DNA from: Kutzneria buriramensis
GTDB lineage: Bacteria; Actinomycetota; Actinomycetes; Mycobacteriales; Pseudonocardiaceae
NCBI RefSeq assembly: GCF_003387475.1
Contig: NZ_QUNO01000009.1
Coordinates: 186,001-250,000 of the forward strand
Length of the DNA stretch: 64,000 bases
Direction of reading: 5' to 3'
In this document: one piece after another, positions 43,087-51,568 of the stretch
How positions within the stretch are numbered: position 1 is the stretch's first letter
Layout of the letters: the number at the start of each line of letters is the position of its first letter
Translations under genes and position numbers: made by a program
The notes under the pieces: model-generated
The model's database searches: none
Told to the model about the DNA's origin: nothing
What the model saw: the letters and a program-made list of their open reading frames with translations, nothing else

Positions 43087-43818
43087 ATGACGACGAGCGA
43101 GTTCGATCACTTGGCATACCTGTACGAGCGCAGCTTCGACGTGTGGCCGTACCGGCGGGACGTGGAACAGCACTCGGTGCGGGTGGCGCTCGGCGACGTG
43201 ACCGGGTCGGCGGCGCTGGATCTCGGCTGCGGCGCCGGCTCCTACACCCGGTGGCTCGCCGGCCTCGGCGCGCGGCCGGTGGTCGGGGTGGACGCCGCCG
43301 CCGGCATGATCGAGCACGCCCGCCGGCGCGAGGCCGCGGACCCCTCCGGCGCGACCTTCGTCCGCCAGGACGCGGGGCGGCCGGTTTCCGGTGACTTCGA
43401 TGTCGTGCTCGCCGTGCACCTGCTGCCGTACGCCGAAACCGTCGCCGCGCTCACCGCCATGTGCGCCACCGCCCGGTCGGCCCTGGCGGGAACGGGAAAG
43501 AGGTTCGTCACCGTGACCATCAATCCCGATTTCGCCACCGAACCGGGCTACTACCGGCGTTACGGATTCGACTTGATAGCCCCTTCGGATGAACTTCGTG
43601 ACGGAGATCCGGTCCGACTGCGCTCCGAGTTCCTGGGCGGCCGCATCGACGTCACGCCGCGCTTCTGGACGCGCTCCACGCAGGAGCTGGCCTTGCGCGC
43701 GGCCGGCTTCCGACGGGTCGAGTGGTGGGATCCCGTGTGCTCGCCGACCGCCGATGTGGGCCACTTCGGCGATTATCTCCGCAAACCGCCGACCCTCGTT
43801 GTCACCGCGACCGCGTGA
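43087..43818 (+). CDS. SAM-dependent methyltransferase of the cyclodipeptide cluster
   Basis: A 243-residue class I methyltransferase with motif I ALDLGCGAGSYTRWLA and the acidic GVDAAAGMIEHA, then FDVVLAVHLLPYAETV. The N-terminal YLYERSFDVWPYRRDVE helix is typical of ToxA/small-molecule methyltransferases. It starts 8 bp after the P450 stop, so it belongs to the same operon and probably methylates the oxidised diketopiperazine on N or O. Confidence 0.9.
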   Translation: MTTSEFDHLAYLYERSFDVWPYRRDVEQHSVRVALGDVTGSAALDLGCGAGSYTRWLAGLGARPVVGVDAAAGMIEHARRREAADPSGATFVRQDAGRPVSGDFDVVLAVHLLPYAETVAALTAMCATARSALAGTGKRFVTVTINPDFATEPGYYRRYGFDLIAPSDELRDGDPVRLRSEFLGGRIDVTPRFWTRSTQELALRAAGFRRVEWWDPVCSPTADVGHFGDYLRKPPTLVVTATA

Positions 43819-43884
43819 GGCTGTACTAGTATTCCCGCGGCGATTCGGGCGTCCGCACAAACTGTGGGCTACGGGAGGTCATTC

Positions 43885-44697
43885 GTGCACGATTCAGCGT
43901 GGATGCCGACCGGGCTCGATCCGGACGTGCCCAGTGCGGCCCGTGTCTACGACTACTTCCTCGGCGGCCATCACAACCTCGCCGTCGACCGGGCGTTCGC
44001 GCACCGGGCCGCGCAGGCGCTGCCCGACCTGCCGCTGATCCTGCGCACGTCGCGGCACTTCCTGCGGCGGGCCGTGCACTTCCTGCTGGACGTCGGCGTC
44101 ACGCAGTTCCTCGACCTGGGTTCCGGCATTCCCAGCGCCGGCAACGTGCACGAGATCGCCCAGTCGGTGACCGGCGACTCGCGGGTCGTCTACGTGGACC
44201 GGGATGCCGTCGCCATCGCGCACGCCGGCCTGATGCTGGAGGGCGACGATCACGCCGTCGCCCTGCGGGCCGACATGCGGCGACCGTGGGACGTGCTGCA
44301 CAGCGACGCCGTCACCAAGATGCTGGACCTGTCCCAGCCGGTGGCTGTGCTGCTGTCGGCCGTGCTGCACTTCGTGCCCGACGACGCCGAGGCCCAGTCC
44401 ATCGTGGCCGGTTACCGCGGCGCCCTCGCCCCCGGCAGCTACATCGTGATCTCCCAGGGCACCAAGGAACCCGCCGGGCGGCGTGGCGACGACGTGATCC
44501 GCCTGTACGAGGAGACCGACAGTCCTTTCACCGCGCGCGACCGGGCGCAGTTCACCGCGCTGTTCAAGGGCCTGGAACTGGTCGAGCCCGGCGTCGTGTA
44601 CGTGCCCCAGTGGCGGCCCGAGACGCCCGAGGACGTCGACGACCATCCCGAGCGCAGCTGCGCGTTCGGGGCGATCGGCCGCAAGCCGATGTTCTGA
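43885..44697 (+). CDS. DUF574/Methyltransf_19 family SAM methyltransferase
   Basis: A 270-residue protein read from GTG 43885, six bases after GGGAGG. It has the family signature AARVYDYFLGGHHNLAVDRAFA, then FLDLGSGIPSAGNVHEIAQ (SAM motif I), VVYVDRDAVAIAHA, and a LLSAVLHFVPDD strand. This family is abundant in actinomycetes, often next to MmyB/DUF397-type regulators; its substrates are unknown. The 66-bp gap from the cyclodipeptide methyltransferase leaves open whether it belongs to that cluster. Confidence 0.93.
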   Translation: MHDSAWMPTGLDPDVPSAARVYDYFLGGHHNLAVDRAFAHRAAQALPDLPLILRTSRHFLRRAVHFLLDVGVTQFLDLGSGIPSAGNVHEIAQSVTGDSRVVYVDRDAVAIAHAGLMLEGDDHAVALRADMRRPWDVLHSDAVTKMLDLSQPVAVLLSAVLHFVPDDAEAQSIVAGYRGALAPGSYIVISQGTKEPAGRRGDDVIRLYEETDSPFTARDRAQFTALFKGLELVEPGVVYVPQWRPETPEDVDDHPERSCAFGAIGRKPMF

Positions 44698-44711
44698 GTA
44701 CCATCGCCGGG

Positions 44712-45290
44712 ATGACGTCCCCGGACAACGAGTTCCTGCGGTCGGACCGCGCCGGTCTCGAGCCGTCCAGCGCCGGCCTGTCCGTGCATCCCGCGCTGCG
44801 GCAGCTCCTCGACGCCTTCCCCCGTGCGGCCGCGTTCGTGCTGGGTCCCGCGCTCGACGTCCTGGCCGCCAACCGTATCGCCGACGCCCTGCTGGCCCCC
44901 TTCGGCGACGAGCGGAGCCTGCCGCGGATCCTGTTCACCCACCCGGCGGCGCGGGCCGTGTTCGTCGAGTGGCCCTTCGTCGTCAGCGCCACCGTGCACG
45001 CCCTCCGCCTCAACGCCGACCGCTTCCCGTCCGAGCCGACCATCGCCGCCGTCGTGGCCGAGCTTTCCGCCGGCTCCGCCGAGTTCCGCTCGCTGTGGGC
45101 GGATGCACCGGCTTCCGGTCTTGGCCGCCCGTACAAGGTTTTCGCGCACCCGCGGGTGGGGCGAGTGGAGCTCACGTACCAGACCTTCGGCGTGGAGGAC
45201 GCTCCCGGCCAGCAGCTGCTGGTGGGCACCGCCGAGAGCCTCGCCAGCCAGGACGCCATCGACCAGCTGGCCGCCCTGGCCCGCGCCTAG
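44712..45290 (+). CDS. MmyB-type ligand-binding domain lacking the HTH
   Basis: A 192-residue protein matching only the C-terminal domain of MmyB-like regulators: VHPALRQLLDAFPRAAAFVLGPALDVLAANRIADALLAPF, RILFTHPAARAVFVEW, ELSAGSAEFRSLWAD, and KVFAHPRVGRVELTYQTFGV. The usual N-terminal XRE helix-turn-helix is absent; only RAGL-like remnant sequence precedes the domain. It could be a stand-alone ligand binder or a truncated regulator. The ribosome binding site is weak. It starts 15 bp after the DUF574 gene. Confidence 0.8.
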   Translation: MTSPDNEFLRSDRAGLEPSSAGLSVHPALRQLLDAFPRAAAFVLGPALDVLAANRIADALLAPFGDERSLPRILFTHPAARAVFVEWPFVVSATVHALRLNADRFPSEPTIAAVVAELSAGSAEFRSLWADAPASGLGRPYKVFAHPRVGRVELTYQTFGVEDAPGQQLLVGTAESLASQDAIDQLAALARA

Positions 45291-45329
45291 CTCCGTCGTC
45301 CGGGACGGAACCCGTCGGGAGGACCCCCG

Positions 45330-45381
45330 TTGACAACCCGCCCGACCCCGCCCAGGATAACTGATTGGTCAGCCAGTTATC
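45330..45381 (+). promoter_or_regulatory. Promoter and inverted repeat of the acyl-CoA operon
   Basis: A consensus -35 TTGACA (45330-45335) precedes a -10-like AGGATA/GATAAC. The latter begins the inverted repeat GATAACTG (45356-45363)/CAGTTATC (45374-45381), which would let a TetR dimer block the promoter. The right half is repeated before the TetR gene at 48554. Confidence 0.65.
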
Positions 45382-45403
45382 TATCGGAGCGGAGCGCCGC
45401 GGC

Positions 45404-47395
45404 ATGGACCTCACCCCCTTCCGGGACCCCGCCTCGGTGGCGGTGGTCGGCGCGTCGGACAACCGGTCCAAGTGGGGCTACTGGCTGGCCGCGGGCGCCC
45501 TGACGGGGGCGCATCGCCGCCGCGTCGACCTGGTCAACCGCAACGGCGGCACGGTCTGCGGCCAGCCCTGCGCCACCAGCCTGCGAGCCCTCGAAACACC
45601 TCCCGAGCTGGTCGCGCTGTGCGTGCCGGCCGAACACGTGCCACGAGTCGTCGACGAAGGCCTCGAACTCGGCGTCAAGGGATTCCTGGGCATCACGGCC
45701 GGCGTCGCGAACGAGCCAGAGCTCGCCCGGCGGATCAGAGAAGCCGGCGCACGCCTCATCGGCACGAACAGCCTCGGCCTCGTCGACACGGCGACCGACC
45801 TCCGCCTCGCCTGGGGCACCTTCACCCCAGGCCCACTGGCGATCCTCTCCCAGAGCGGCCAGGTCGGCTCCGAGCTGGCGCTGCTCGGCGCGCGCCACGG
45901 CCTGGGCATCTCCCGGTTCATCTCCCTCGGCAACGCCAGCGACGTGACGGCCAACGAACTGGCCGATGACCTGAAAGATCATGCGTCCGTTGGCGTCGTC
46001 GCGCTGTACCTGGAGAACTTCACCGACGGCCCGGCGCTGCTGGACACGTTGCGGGCGCTGCGCGAGGCCGGCAAGCCGACCCTCCTGCTCACCGTCGGCG
46101 GCAGCGCCGCGAGCAGCCGCCTCGCCCGATCGCACACCGGATCCCTCACGTCGAACCTGGACGTCGTCGACGCCGCCTGCCGCGCCGCCGGTGTCGCCCG
46201 CGTCAGCACCCCGGCCGAGCTGATCGACGTCGCGCGGGCGGTCCTGACCACCAAGCCCCCACGCGGCAATCGGGTGGCGATCATCGGCGACAGCGGCGGC
46301 CAATGCGGCATCGCGGCGGACGTGGCGCACGCCAACACCCTTGCGGTGCCACACTTCTCCCACGACATCGGCGTTACCCTGCCGGCCGGCGCGGCGATCG
46401 ACAACCCCATCGACCTCGCCGGCGCCGGCGAGCAGGACATCGCCAACTACGCCCGGATCGTCGAGGCAACACTGCGTTCCGACGACATCGACGCGGCCGT
46501 GCTCACCGGCTACTTCGGCCGCTACGGCATGGACATCCCGACCCTCGGTGACCTCGAAGTCGCCACCGCGCAACGAATCGGCGACGCCGCCCGGTCCAAA
46601 CCGGTGATCGTGCACTCGATGGGCCCGGACAGCGCCACCGCCCACGCGCTGTGGGCCGCCGGCGTGCCGACCTACGACCGCATCGAGGCAGCCCTCTCCG
46701 CACTGAAGGGCCTCGCCACGTTCACAAGGTCCACCGAACCACCACTCCCCTACCAGGCACACCCTATCGGCACCCTTTCCGACGGCTACTGGGCCACCCG
46801 CCAGCTGCTGACAGAAGTCCCCTTCCCCAAGGGATTCCTCGTCCGCAGCCGCGAGGACCTCACCACAGACCTCACCCCTCCCTACGTCCTCAAGGCCAAC
46901 TGGCTGGAGCACAAGAGCGACGCCGGCGGCGTCCGAATGGGACTGTCCACATTGGCCGATGCCTACGACGAGATGGTCGCCAGGCTCGGCCCCGGCGAGT
47001 ACGTCGTCGAGGAGCAGGACACGCGCCCGGACACCGTCGAGATCCTCATCGGCATCCGCCGCGACCCGGACTTCGGCCCGCTGGTCGTGGTCGGCGCCGG
47101 CGGCACCGAAACCGAGCTGCACCAGGACATCGCCACCGAACTGGCACCGGTCTCCCCCGCCACGGCGAGGAACATGCTCGAACGCCTGCGCTGCGCGAAG
47201 TTGCTGCACGGCTGGCGCGGCCGCCCGCCCGTGGACATCGACGGCCTGGCCGAGCTGGTGCACCGCGTGTCGGTGCTGGTCGCCGCCTCGCCGCTGGTCG
47301 GCGAGCTGGAGCTGAACCCCGTCCGGGTCGGTCCCGACGGCCCCATCGCCGTCGACGCCCTCATCATCCCCACCGCACGTCAGGAGCGCGCATGA
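45404..47395 (+). CDS. Acetate/acyl-CoA ligase (NDP-forming) family
   Basis: A 663-residue protein with a CoA-binding domain (residues 5-100, SVAVVGASDNRSKWGYW), a succinyl-CoA-ligase-like middle (AILSQSGQVGSELALLGARHGLGISRFISLGNASDV, with the IGDSGGQCG segment) and a C-terminal ATP-grasp domain (about 470-655, PYVLKANWLEHKSDAGGVRMGL, LELNPVRV). It makes an acyl-CoA from an acid with ATP. It shares an ATGA overlap with the acyl-CoA dehydrogenase, so the acid is probably activated and then desaturated. The substrate is unknown. Confidence 0.9.
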   Translation: MDLTPFRDPASVAVVGASDNRSKWGYWLAAGALTGAHRRRVDLVNRNGGTVCGQPCATSLRALETPPELVALCVPAEHVPRVVDEGLELGVKGFLGITAGVANEPELARRIREAGARLIGTNSLGLVDTATDLRLAWGTFTPGPLAILSQSGQVGSELALLGARHGLGISRFISLGNASDVTANELADDLKDHASVGVVALYLENFTDGPALLDTLRALREAGKPTLLLTVGGSAASSRLARSHTGSLTSNLDVVDAACRAAGVARVSTPAELIDVARAVLTTKPPRGNRVAIIGDSGGQCGIAADVAHANTLAVPHFSHDIGVTLPAGAAIDNPIDLAGAGEQDIANYARIVEATLRSDDIDAAVLTGYFGRYGMDIPTLGDLEVATAQRIGDAARSKPVIVHSMGPDSATAHALWAAGVPTYDRIEAALSALKGLATFTRSTEPPLPYQAHPIGTLSDGYWATRQLLTEVPFPKGFLVRSREDLTTDLTPPYVLKANWLEHKSDAGGVRMGLSTLADAYDEMVARLGPGEYVVEEQDTRPDTVEILIGIRRDPDFGPLVVVGAGGTETELHQDIATELAPVSPATARNMLERLRCAKLLHGWRGRPPVDIDGLAELVHRVSVLVAASPLVGELELNPVRVGPDGPIAVDALIIPTARQERA

Positions 47396-48549
47396 CCATC
47401 CATTTCCCGGCCTGGCCCCTGACCGACGAGCAGCAGCAGATCATCAAGCTGTGCCGGGACTTCGCCGCGCGGGAGATCCGCCCGCGGGCGCGCGAGGTCG
47501 ACGAGGCGGACGTGGTGACGCCGGTGGACCTGTTCGCCAAGGCGGCCGAGGTCGGCATCACGGACTTCATGCTGCCCGAGGAGTACGGCGGAGGCGGCTT
47601 CACCGACGTCTTCACGCAGTGCCTGGTGCAGGAGGAGCTGTGCTGGGGCGACCCGGGCATCGGCAACCTGGTGTGCTCCAACGGGTTCTTCGCCGACCCG
47701 ATCCTGGTGCTGGGCACCGAGGAGCAGAAGCGCCGCTGGCTCACGCCACTGGCCGGCCCGAATGCCCCGATGACGGCGCTGGCCACCACCGAGCCGGACG
47801 CCGGCTCGGACGCCGCGTCCATGATCACCAGCGCCCGCCGGGTCGAGGGCGGCTACGTGCTCAGCGGCCAGAAGGCGTGGATCTCCAACGCCGGCACGGC
47901 GCAGTACTACGTGGTGTTCGCGAAGACCGACACGAGCCTGCGTAGTGCCGGGGTGTCGGCGTTCCTGCTGCAAAAGGAAACGCCGGGCCTGCGGTTCGGC
48001 GAGCCGATGCGCAAGATGGGGCAACGGGCCATCGTCTGCCGCGAGATCTTCTTCGACGACGTGTTCGTGCCGGAGCACGACCGGCTCGGCGAGGAGGGCC
48101 GCGGCTTCCACGGCCTGATGGGCACCTTCGACATCTCACGGGTGGTGCTCGGCGCGGCGGCGGTCGGCGCGGCGCGCGCCGCGTACGAGTTCGCGCACGA
48201 CTACGCCAAGACCCGTCGGCAGTTCGGCAAGCCGATCATCGAGCACCAGGCGGTCGCGTTCCGGCTGGCCGACATGGCCACCCGCATCGAGTCCGCACGA
48301 TTGCTGGTGCACCACGCGGCCCGCCGGATCGACGCCGGCCACCGGGTCACCGGCCTGGCCGCGATGGCCAAGCTGACCGCCTCCGAGACGGCCATGTTCG
48401 TCACCTGGGCGGCCGTGCAGACGCTAGGCGGCTGGGGCTACTCGCGGGAGTACCCGGTGGAGCAGTGGATGCGGGACGTGAAGCTGGAGGAGATCGAGGA
48501 GGGCACGTCCGACATCATGCGTCTGGTGATCTCCCGCAACCTCGGCTGA
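47392..48549 (+). CDS. Acyl-CoA dehydrogenase
   Basis: A 385-residue flavoenzyme: ALATTEPDAGSDAASM binds FAD and substrate, WISNAGTAQYYVVFAKT, the QFGKPIIEHQAVAFRLADM helix, and catalytic Glu370 in EEGTSDIM near the C-terminus. It forms a trans-2-enoyl-CoA and passes electrons to ETF. Its ATG overlaps the ligase stop. Together with the ligase it forms a two-gene acid catabolism operon followed by a TetR gene. Confidence 0.95.
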   Translation: MTIHFPAWPLTDEQQQIIKLCRDFAAREIRPRAREVDEADVVTPVDLFAKAAEVGITDFMLPEEYGGGGFTDVFTQCLVQEELCWGDPGIGNLVCSNGFFADPILVLGTEEQKRRWLTPLAGPNAPMTALATTEPDAGSDAASMITSARRVEGGYVLSGQKAWISNAGTAQYYVVFAKTDTSLRSAGVSAFLLQKETPGLRFGEPMRKMGQRAIVCREIFFDDVFVPEHDRLGEEGRGFHGLMGTFDISRVVLGAAAVGAARAAYEFAHDYAKTRRQFGKPIIEHQAVAFRLADMATRIESARLLVHHAARRIDAGHRVTGLAAMAKLTASETAMFVTWAAVQTLGGWGYSREYPVEQWMRDVKLEEIEEGTSDIMRLVISRNLG

Positions 48550-48553
48550 CGGG

Positions 48554-48568
48554 CCAGTTATCTATACT
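48554..48568 (+). promoter_or_regulatory. TetR gene promoter with shared operator half
   Basis: CCAGTTATCTAT here equals 45373-45384 before the ligase gene and runs into a -10-like TATACT (48563-48568). Shared sequence at both promoters suggests the TetR protein controls both. Confidence 0.6.
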
Positions 48569-48597
48569 CAGGGTCACACCCGCGGGGAGGAGTGACC

Positions 48598-49218
48598 GTG
48601 CCGCGTCCCAGCGTCGAGGCCGAACGCAAGGCGCAGATCCTGAGCGCGACCTGCGCGGTGATCGCCGAGTCCGGCATCCACGACCTGCGGCTGACCGACG
48701 TCGCGAAGCGAGCGGGCGTCAGCTCCGGGATCATCCACTACTACTTCGCCAGCAAGCAGGCGCTGCTGCACGCGGCGTTCGAGCACAACTTCCGACACTC
48801 GCTCGAGCGCCGCGCCGCCGTGCTCGCCAGCGGCGGCGACCCGCTGGAGCTGCTGGTGCAGCTGGTGGAGTCGTACGCGCCGTTGGACCCCGAGAGCGTC
48901 GCGGCGTGGCGCGTGTGGGCGGAACTGTGGGTGCACGGCCTGCGTGAGCCGGAGCTCCAGGAGCTCAACGAGAGCATCTACGGCGACTGGCGGCACACCG
49001 TCGTCGCCCTGGTCCGGGACGCGCAGGACCAGGGGCTGATCGAGGACGGGGATCCCGTGCTGGTGGCCAACACCGTCGTCGCGATGATCGACGGGTTGGC
49101 CATCCAGGTGCTGCTCGGGTCGCGGAACATGACGGTGGAGCGGATGCGCGCCACCTGCCGGGCCTACCTCGCCGGGCTGGCTCCGGACCGGCGGAAGAAC
49201 GCCGGCGTCACGGCCTGA
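48598..49218 (+). CDS. TetR-family regulator of the acyl-CoA operon
   Basis: A 206-residue regulator with helix-turn-helix RKAQILSATCAVIAESGIHDLRLTDVAKRAGVSSGIIHYYFASKQALLHAAFE and a BetI-like C-terminal domain (WRVWAELWVHGLREPELQELN). GTG 48598 is preferred because GGAGG is seven bases upstream. It likely senses an acyl-CoA or free acid and represses the ligase/dehydrogenase operon. Its 3' end overlaps a permease remnant on the other strand. Confidence 0.92.
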   Translation: MPRPSVEAERKAQILSATCAVIAESGIHDLRLTDVAKRAGVSSGIIHYYFASKQALLHAAFEHNFRHSLERRAAVLASGGDPLELLVQLVESYAPLDPESVAAWRVWAELWVHGLREPELQELNESIYGDWRHTVVALVRDAQDQGLIEDGDPVLVANTVVAMIDGLAIQVLLGSRNMTVERMRATCRAYLAGLAPDRRKNAGVTA

Positions 49219-49499
49219 CCGACCAGCAGCGCGCCGACGCCGATGACGAAGATGCCGCCGATCTGCCGGTGCGGCGGGAACGGCAGCGTCCACGAGGTGG
49301 CGCTGTTGGCCGGATCCCAGTCGTTGCGCAGGCTCCACATGCCGGCCCCGAACAGCACCAGCCCGCCGATCGCCGGCAGCACCGCCCGCCACGACCGCCG
49401 GTGCACTCGGGCCGCCGTGATGCCGGTCAGTCCGTAGTAGAGGGCGATCATCAGTCCGCACGAGGAGACGGCGTCGCCGATCACCTGTCCGTTGCTCAC
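49164..49499 (-). pseudogene. C-terminal remnant of an APC-family amino acid permease
   Basis: The 111 residues readable from GTG 49499 match only the end of an APC permease: SNGQVIGDAVSSCGLMIALYYGLTGITAARVHRR, a hydrophobic helix VLPAIGGLVLFGAGMWSL, and a last helix IGGIFVIGVGALLVGQAVTPAFFRRS. The preceding ten or so transmembrane segments are absent; an MFS gene ends ten bases upstream. This is best read as a gene remnant left after a rearrangement. Confidence 0.65.
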
Positions 49500-49509
49500 T
49501 ACACCCTGA

Positions 49510-50721
49510 TCAGGCACGCGATGCGCCGCTGGTGACCGGTGTCCGCGCAGTGGGCCGGGCGAGTCCGCGCCACCCCGTCGCGGCCGCGAGGATCATCGCG
49601 ATGCCGGCGACCCCGAACCCGAGCCGCGCGTCGGTCACACCGCCGACCCACCCGATGAACGGGCCCGTGACCACCGAGAATCCCGGCAGCGCCATGCCCC
49701 ACACGGCCATCACCCTGCCCCGCATGCCCGGGTCGGATTCCAGCTGCACCAGCGTGTTCGCCAGCGAAATGAACCAGATCGAGGCGCACCCCGTCACCGC
49801 GACACCCACGAACGCCAGCGTCACCGTTGGGGCGTAAGCGGTTGCCAGGATCGCCACGCCCGTCGCGACGGCCAGCACCGCCACGCGGAGGCCGCTCGGC
49901 CGGCTCGGACCGGCCGCCGCCAACAGCACGCCGGGAAGCGAGCCGATGCCGAAAGTTGCCATCATCAGGCCGAAACCCGTGCCGTCGAGGTGGAAGATGG
50001 CCGTGGTGAAGGGCGTCAGCGGCACGTTGAGGGAGAAAAGCATGCCCGAGGCCGCCGCCAGCAGCACGCAGACCCGGATCGTCGGATTCCGCCAGACGTA
50101 ACGGAGTCCGCCGATCTTCTGGGTGTGCGGATGGGTGACGGTCTTCGTCTTGTGCCGCAGCACCACGATCAGCGGCGGCAGGAACGACGCCGCGTTCAGC
50201 GCGCAACACGCCCAGACGCCCCACAGCCCGAGCGCCGCGCCGCCGATCGCCGGGCCGAGGATCCGCGAGCCGTTCACCACGATCTCGTTCAACGCCACCG
50301 CGTTGCTCACCCGGTCGGCTCCGACCAGGTCGATCACGTACACCTGCCGCGCCGACGCGTCGGCCGCGCTCACCGTGCCCGAAATCGCCGCGATCGCGTA
50401 CAGCATCCACATCTGCTCGGCGCCGGTGGCGGTGAGTACGGCGAGCAGCCCGGACAGCGTCGCCAGGAGGGTCTGCGTGACGAGCAGGACCCGCCGCGGC
50501 CCGATCCGGTCCACCAGCGCGCCGGCGTAGGAGCCGAACAGGAACAGCGGCACGAAGGTGCAGGTCGTCATCCAGCCGACGGCGATGCCGCTGTCGGTGA
50601 GCCGGTACACCAGCACCGACACCGCGACGCCCTGCGTCATGGTGCCCGAGGCGGACAGCACCGAGCTGAAGAACCACTGCCGGAAAACCGGTTCCCGCAA
50701 CGACTGGAAGCGGCCGCCCAT
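49510..50721 (-). CDS. MFS transporter, EntS-like
   Basis: A 403-residue protein with about twelve transmembrane segments, MFS signature DRIGPRRVLLVTQTLLA between helices 2 and 3, and an early REPVFRQWFFSSVLSASGTMTQGVAVSVLVYRLT region typical of the siderophore-exporter (EntS) group. It probably exports a small molecule or drug. ATG 50721 follows AGGGGGG. It is transcribed after the AraC gene, 35 bp apart. Confidence 0.92.
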   Translation of the reverse strand: MGGRFQSLREPVFRQWFFSSVLSASGTMTQGVAVSVLVYRLTDSGIAVGWMTTCTFVPLFLFGSYAGALVDRIGPRRVLLVTQTLLATLSGLLAVLTATGAEQMWMLYAIAAISGTVSAADASARQVYVIDLVGADRVSNAVALNEIVVNGSRILGPAIGGAALGLWGVWACCALNAASFLPPLIVVLRHKTKTVTHPHTQKIGGLRYVWRNPTIRVCVLLAAASGMLFSLNVPLTPFTTAIFHLDGTGFGLMMATFGIGSLPGVLLAAAGPSRPSGLRVAVLAVATGVAILATAYAPTVTLAFVGVAVTGCASIWFISLANTLVQLESDPGMRGRVMAVWGMALPGFSVVTGPFIGWVGGVTDARLGFGVAGIAMILAAATGWRGLARPTARTPVTSGASRA

Positions 50722-50755
50722 GCATCCCCCCTTGTGGTGTCCCCAGCACGCTATC

Positions 50756-51568
50756 TCAGTACCGCAAGGCATATTGCGTGGGCGATTCACCGAACATCTT
50801 GGTGAAATCCCGCACGAAATGCGCCTGATCGGCGTACCCCAGCTCGGCGGCCAGGCCCGCCCAGTCGATCACCGCGCCCTTGGCCAACCGCTCGGTGACC
50901 TCGTGCAACCGGTAGCGCCGGATCACCCATTTCGGATTGATGCCCACGTATTCGGCGAACAGCCGCTGCAATTGACGGATGGTCGTGGACCGCATCGTCA
51001 CCAACTCGTCCACCCGGGTGATCTCCGGCTTGGCGGCGATCAGAGCCACGATGTCGGCGGCCTCCTCGGCCCGGGGATCGGGCTCGGCGGGCAGGTGGCG
51101 TCTGAGCACGTCCTCGACGGTGTCCACGCTGAGAACATCCGGGGCGAAGACGTCCGCGCCGAAGATGTCGGCCGCAGGGACGACGCGATCGGTGATCGTG
51201 GCGACCGAGCCTTTCAGGAACGGACGGAAGCCGCCGGGGCGGAACGCCACGCCCAACACCTTCCGGTCACCCTCCAGCACGCGGATCCCGTACGAGCTGG
51301 CCACGCCAGTGACGACGGCCGTTCCGTCGTCGGCGACGGTCAGGTTCACCCGCGGGTACGGCACGATCTTCTGCCGGTACGGCTCCGCGTAGGACCAGCT
51401 GACCACCCAGTAGTGGTCGACGTAGGCGGCGAGGTCCGGGGACGGCTGCGGGAAGTCGTGGGTCTGGAACCGCCGCCACGCGCCGCGCAGCTCCCGCTCG
51501 TCCCGCTCAGCCGCGGCGGGCGAGGTCTTCCTTGCTGCCGTTGGGCATTCCCCGTCCGACTTCGACAT
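50756..51568 (-). CDS. AraC-family regulator
   Basis: A 270-residue protein with an N-terminal sensing domain (FPQPSPDLAAYVDHYWVVSW, VLGVAFRPGGFRPFL, DUF6597-like) and C-terminal AraC helix-turn-helix pair (STTIRQLQRLFAEYVGINPKWVIRRYRLHEV, DWAGLAAELGYADQAHFVRDFTKMFGESPTQYA). The start lies 62 bp inside the previous gene on the same strand, so coupling is likely. A short N-terminus could also begin later. Confidence 0.88.
   Translation of the reverse strand: MSKSDGECPTAARKTSPAAAERDERELRGAWRRFQTHDFPQPSPDLAAYVDHYWVVSWSYAEPYRQKIVPYPRVNLTVADDGTAVVTGVASSYGIRVLEGDRKVLGVAFRPGGFRPFLKGSVATITDRVVPAADIFGADVFAPDVLSVDTVEDVLRRHLPAEPDPRAEEAADIVALIAAKPEITRVDELVTMRSTTIRQLQRLFAEYVGINPKWVIRRYRLHEVTERLAKGAVIDWAGLAAELGYADQAHFVRDFTKMFGESPTQYALRY

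Noticed and set aside
45377-47263. 628-codon minus-strand frame opposite the acyl-CoA ligase gene
   Set aside because: The opposite strand has recognisable CoA-binding and ATP-grasp domains; this frame shows no family features.
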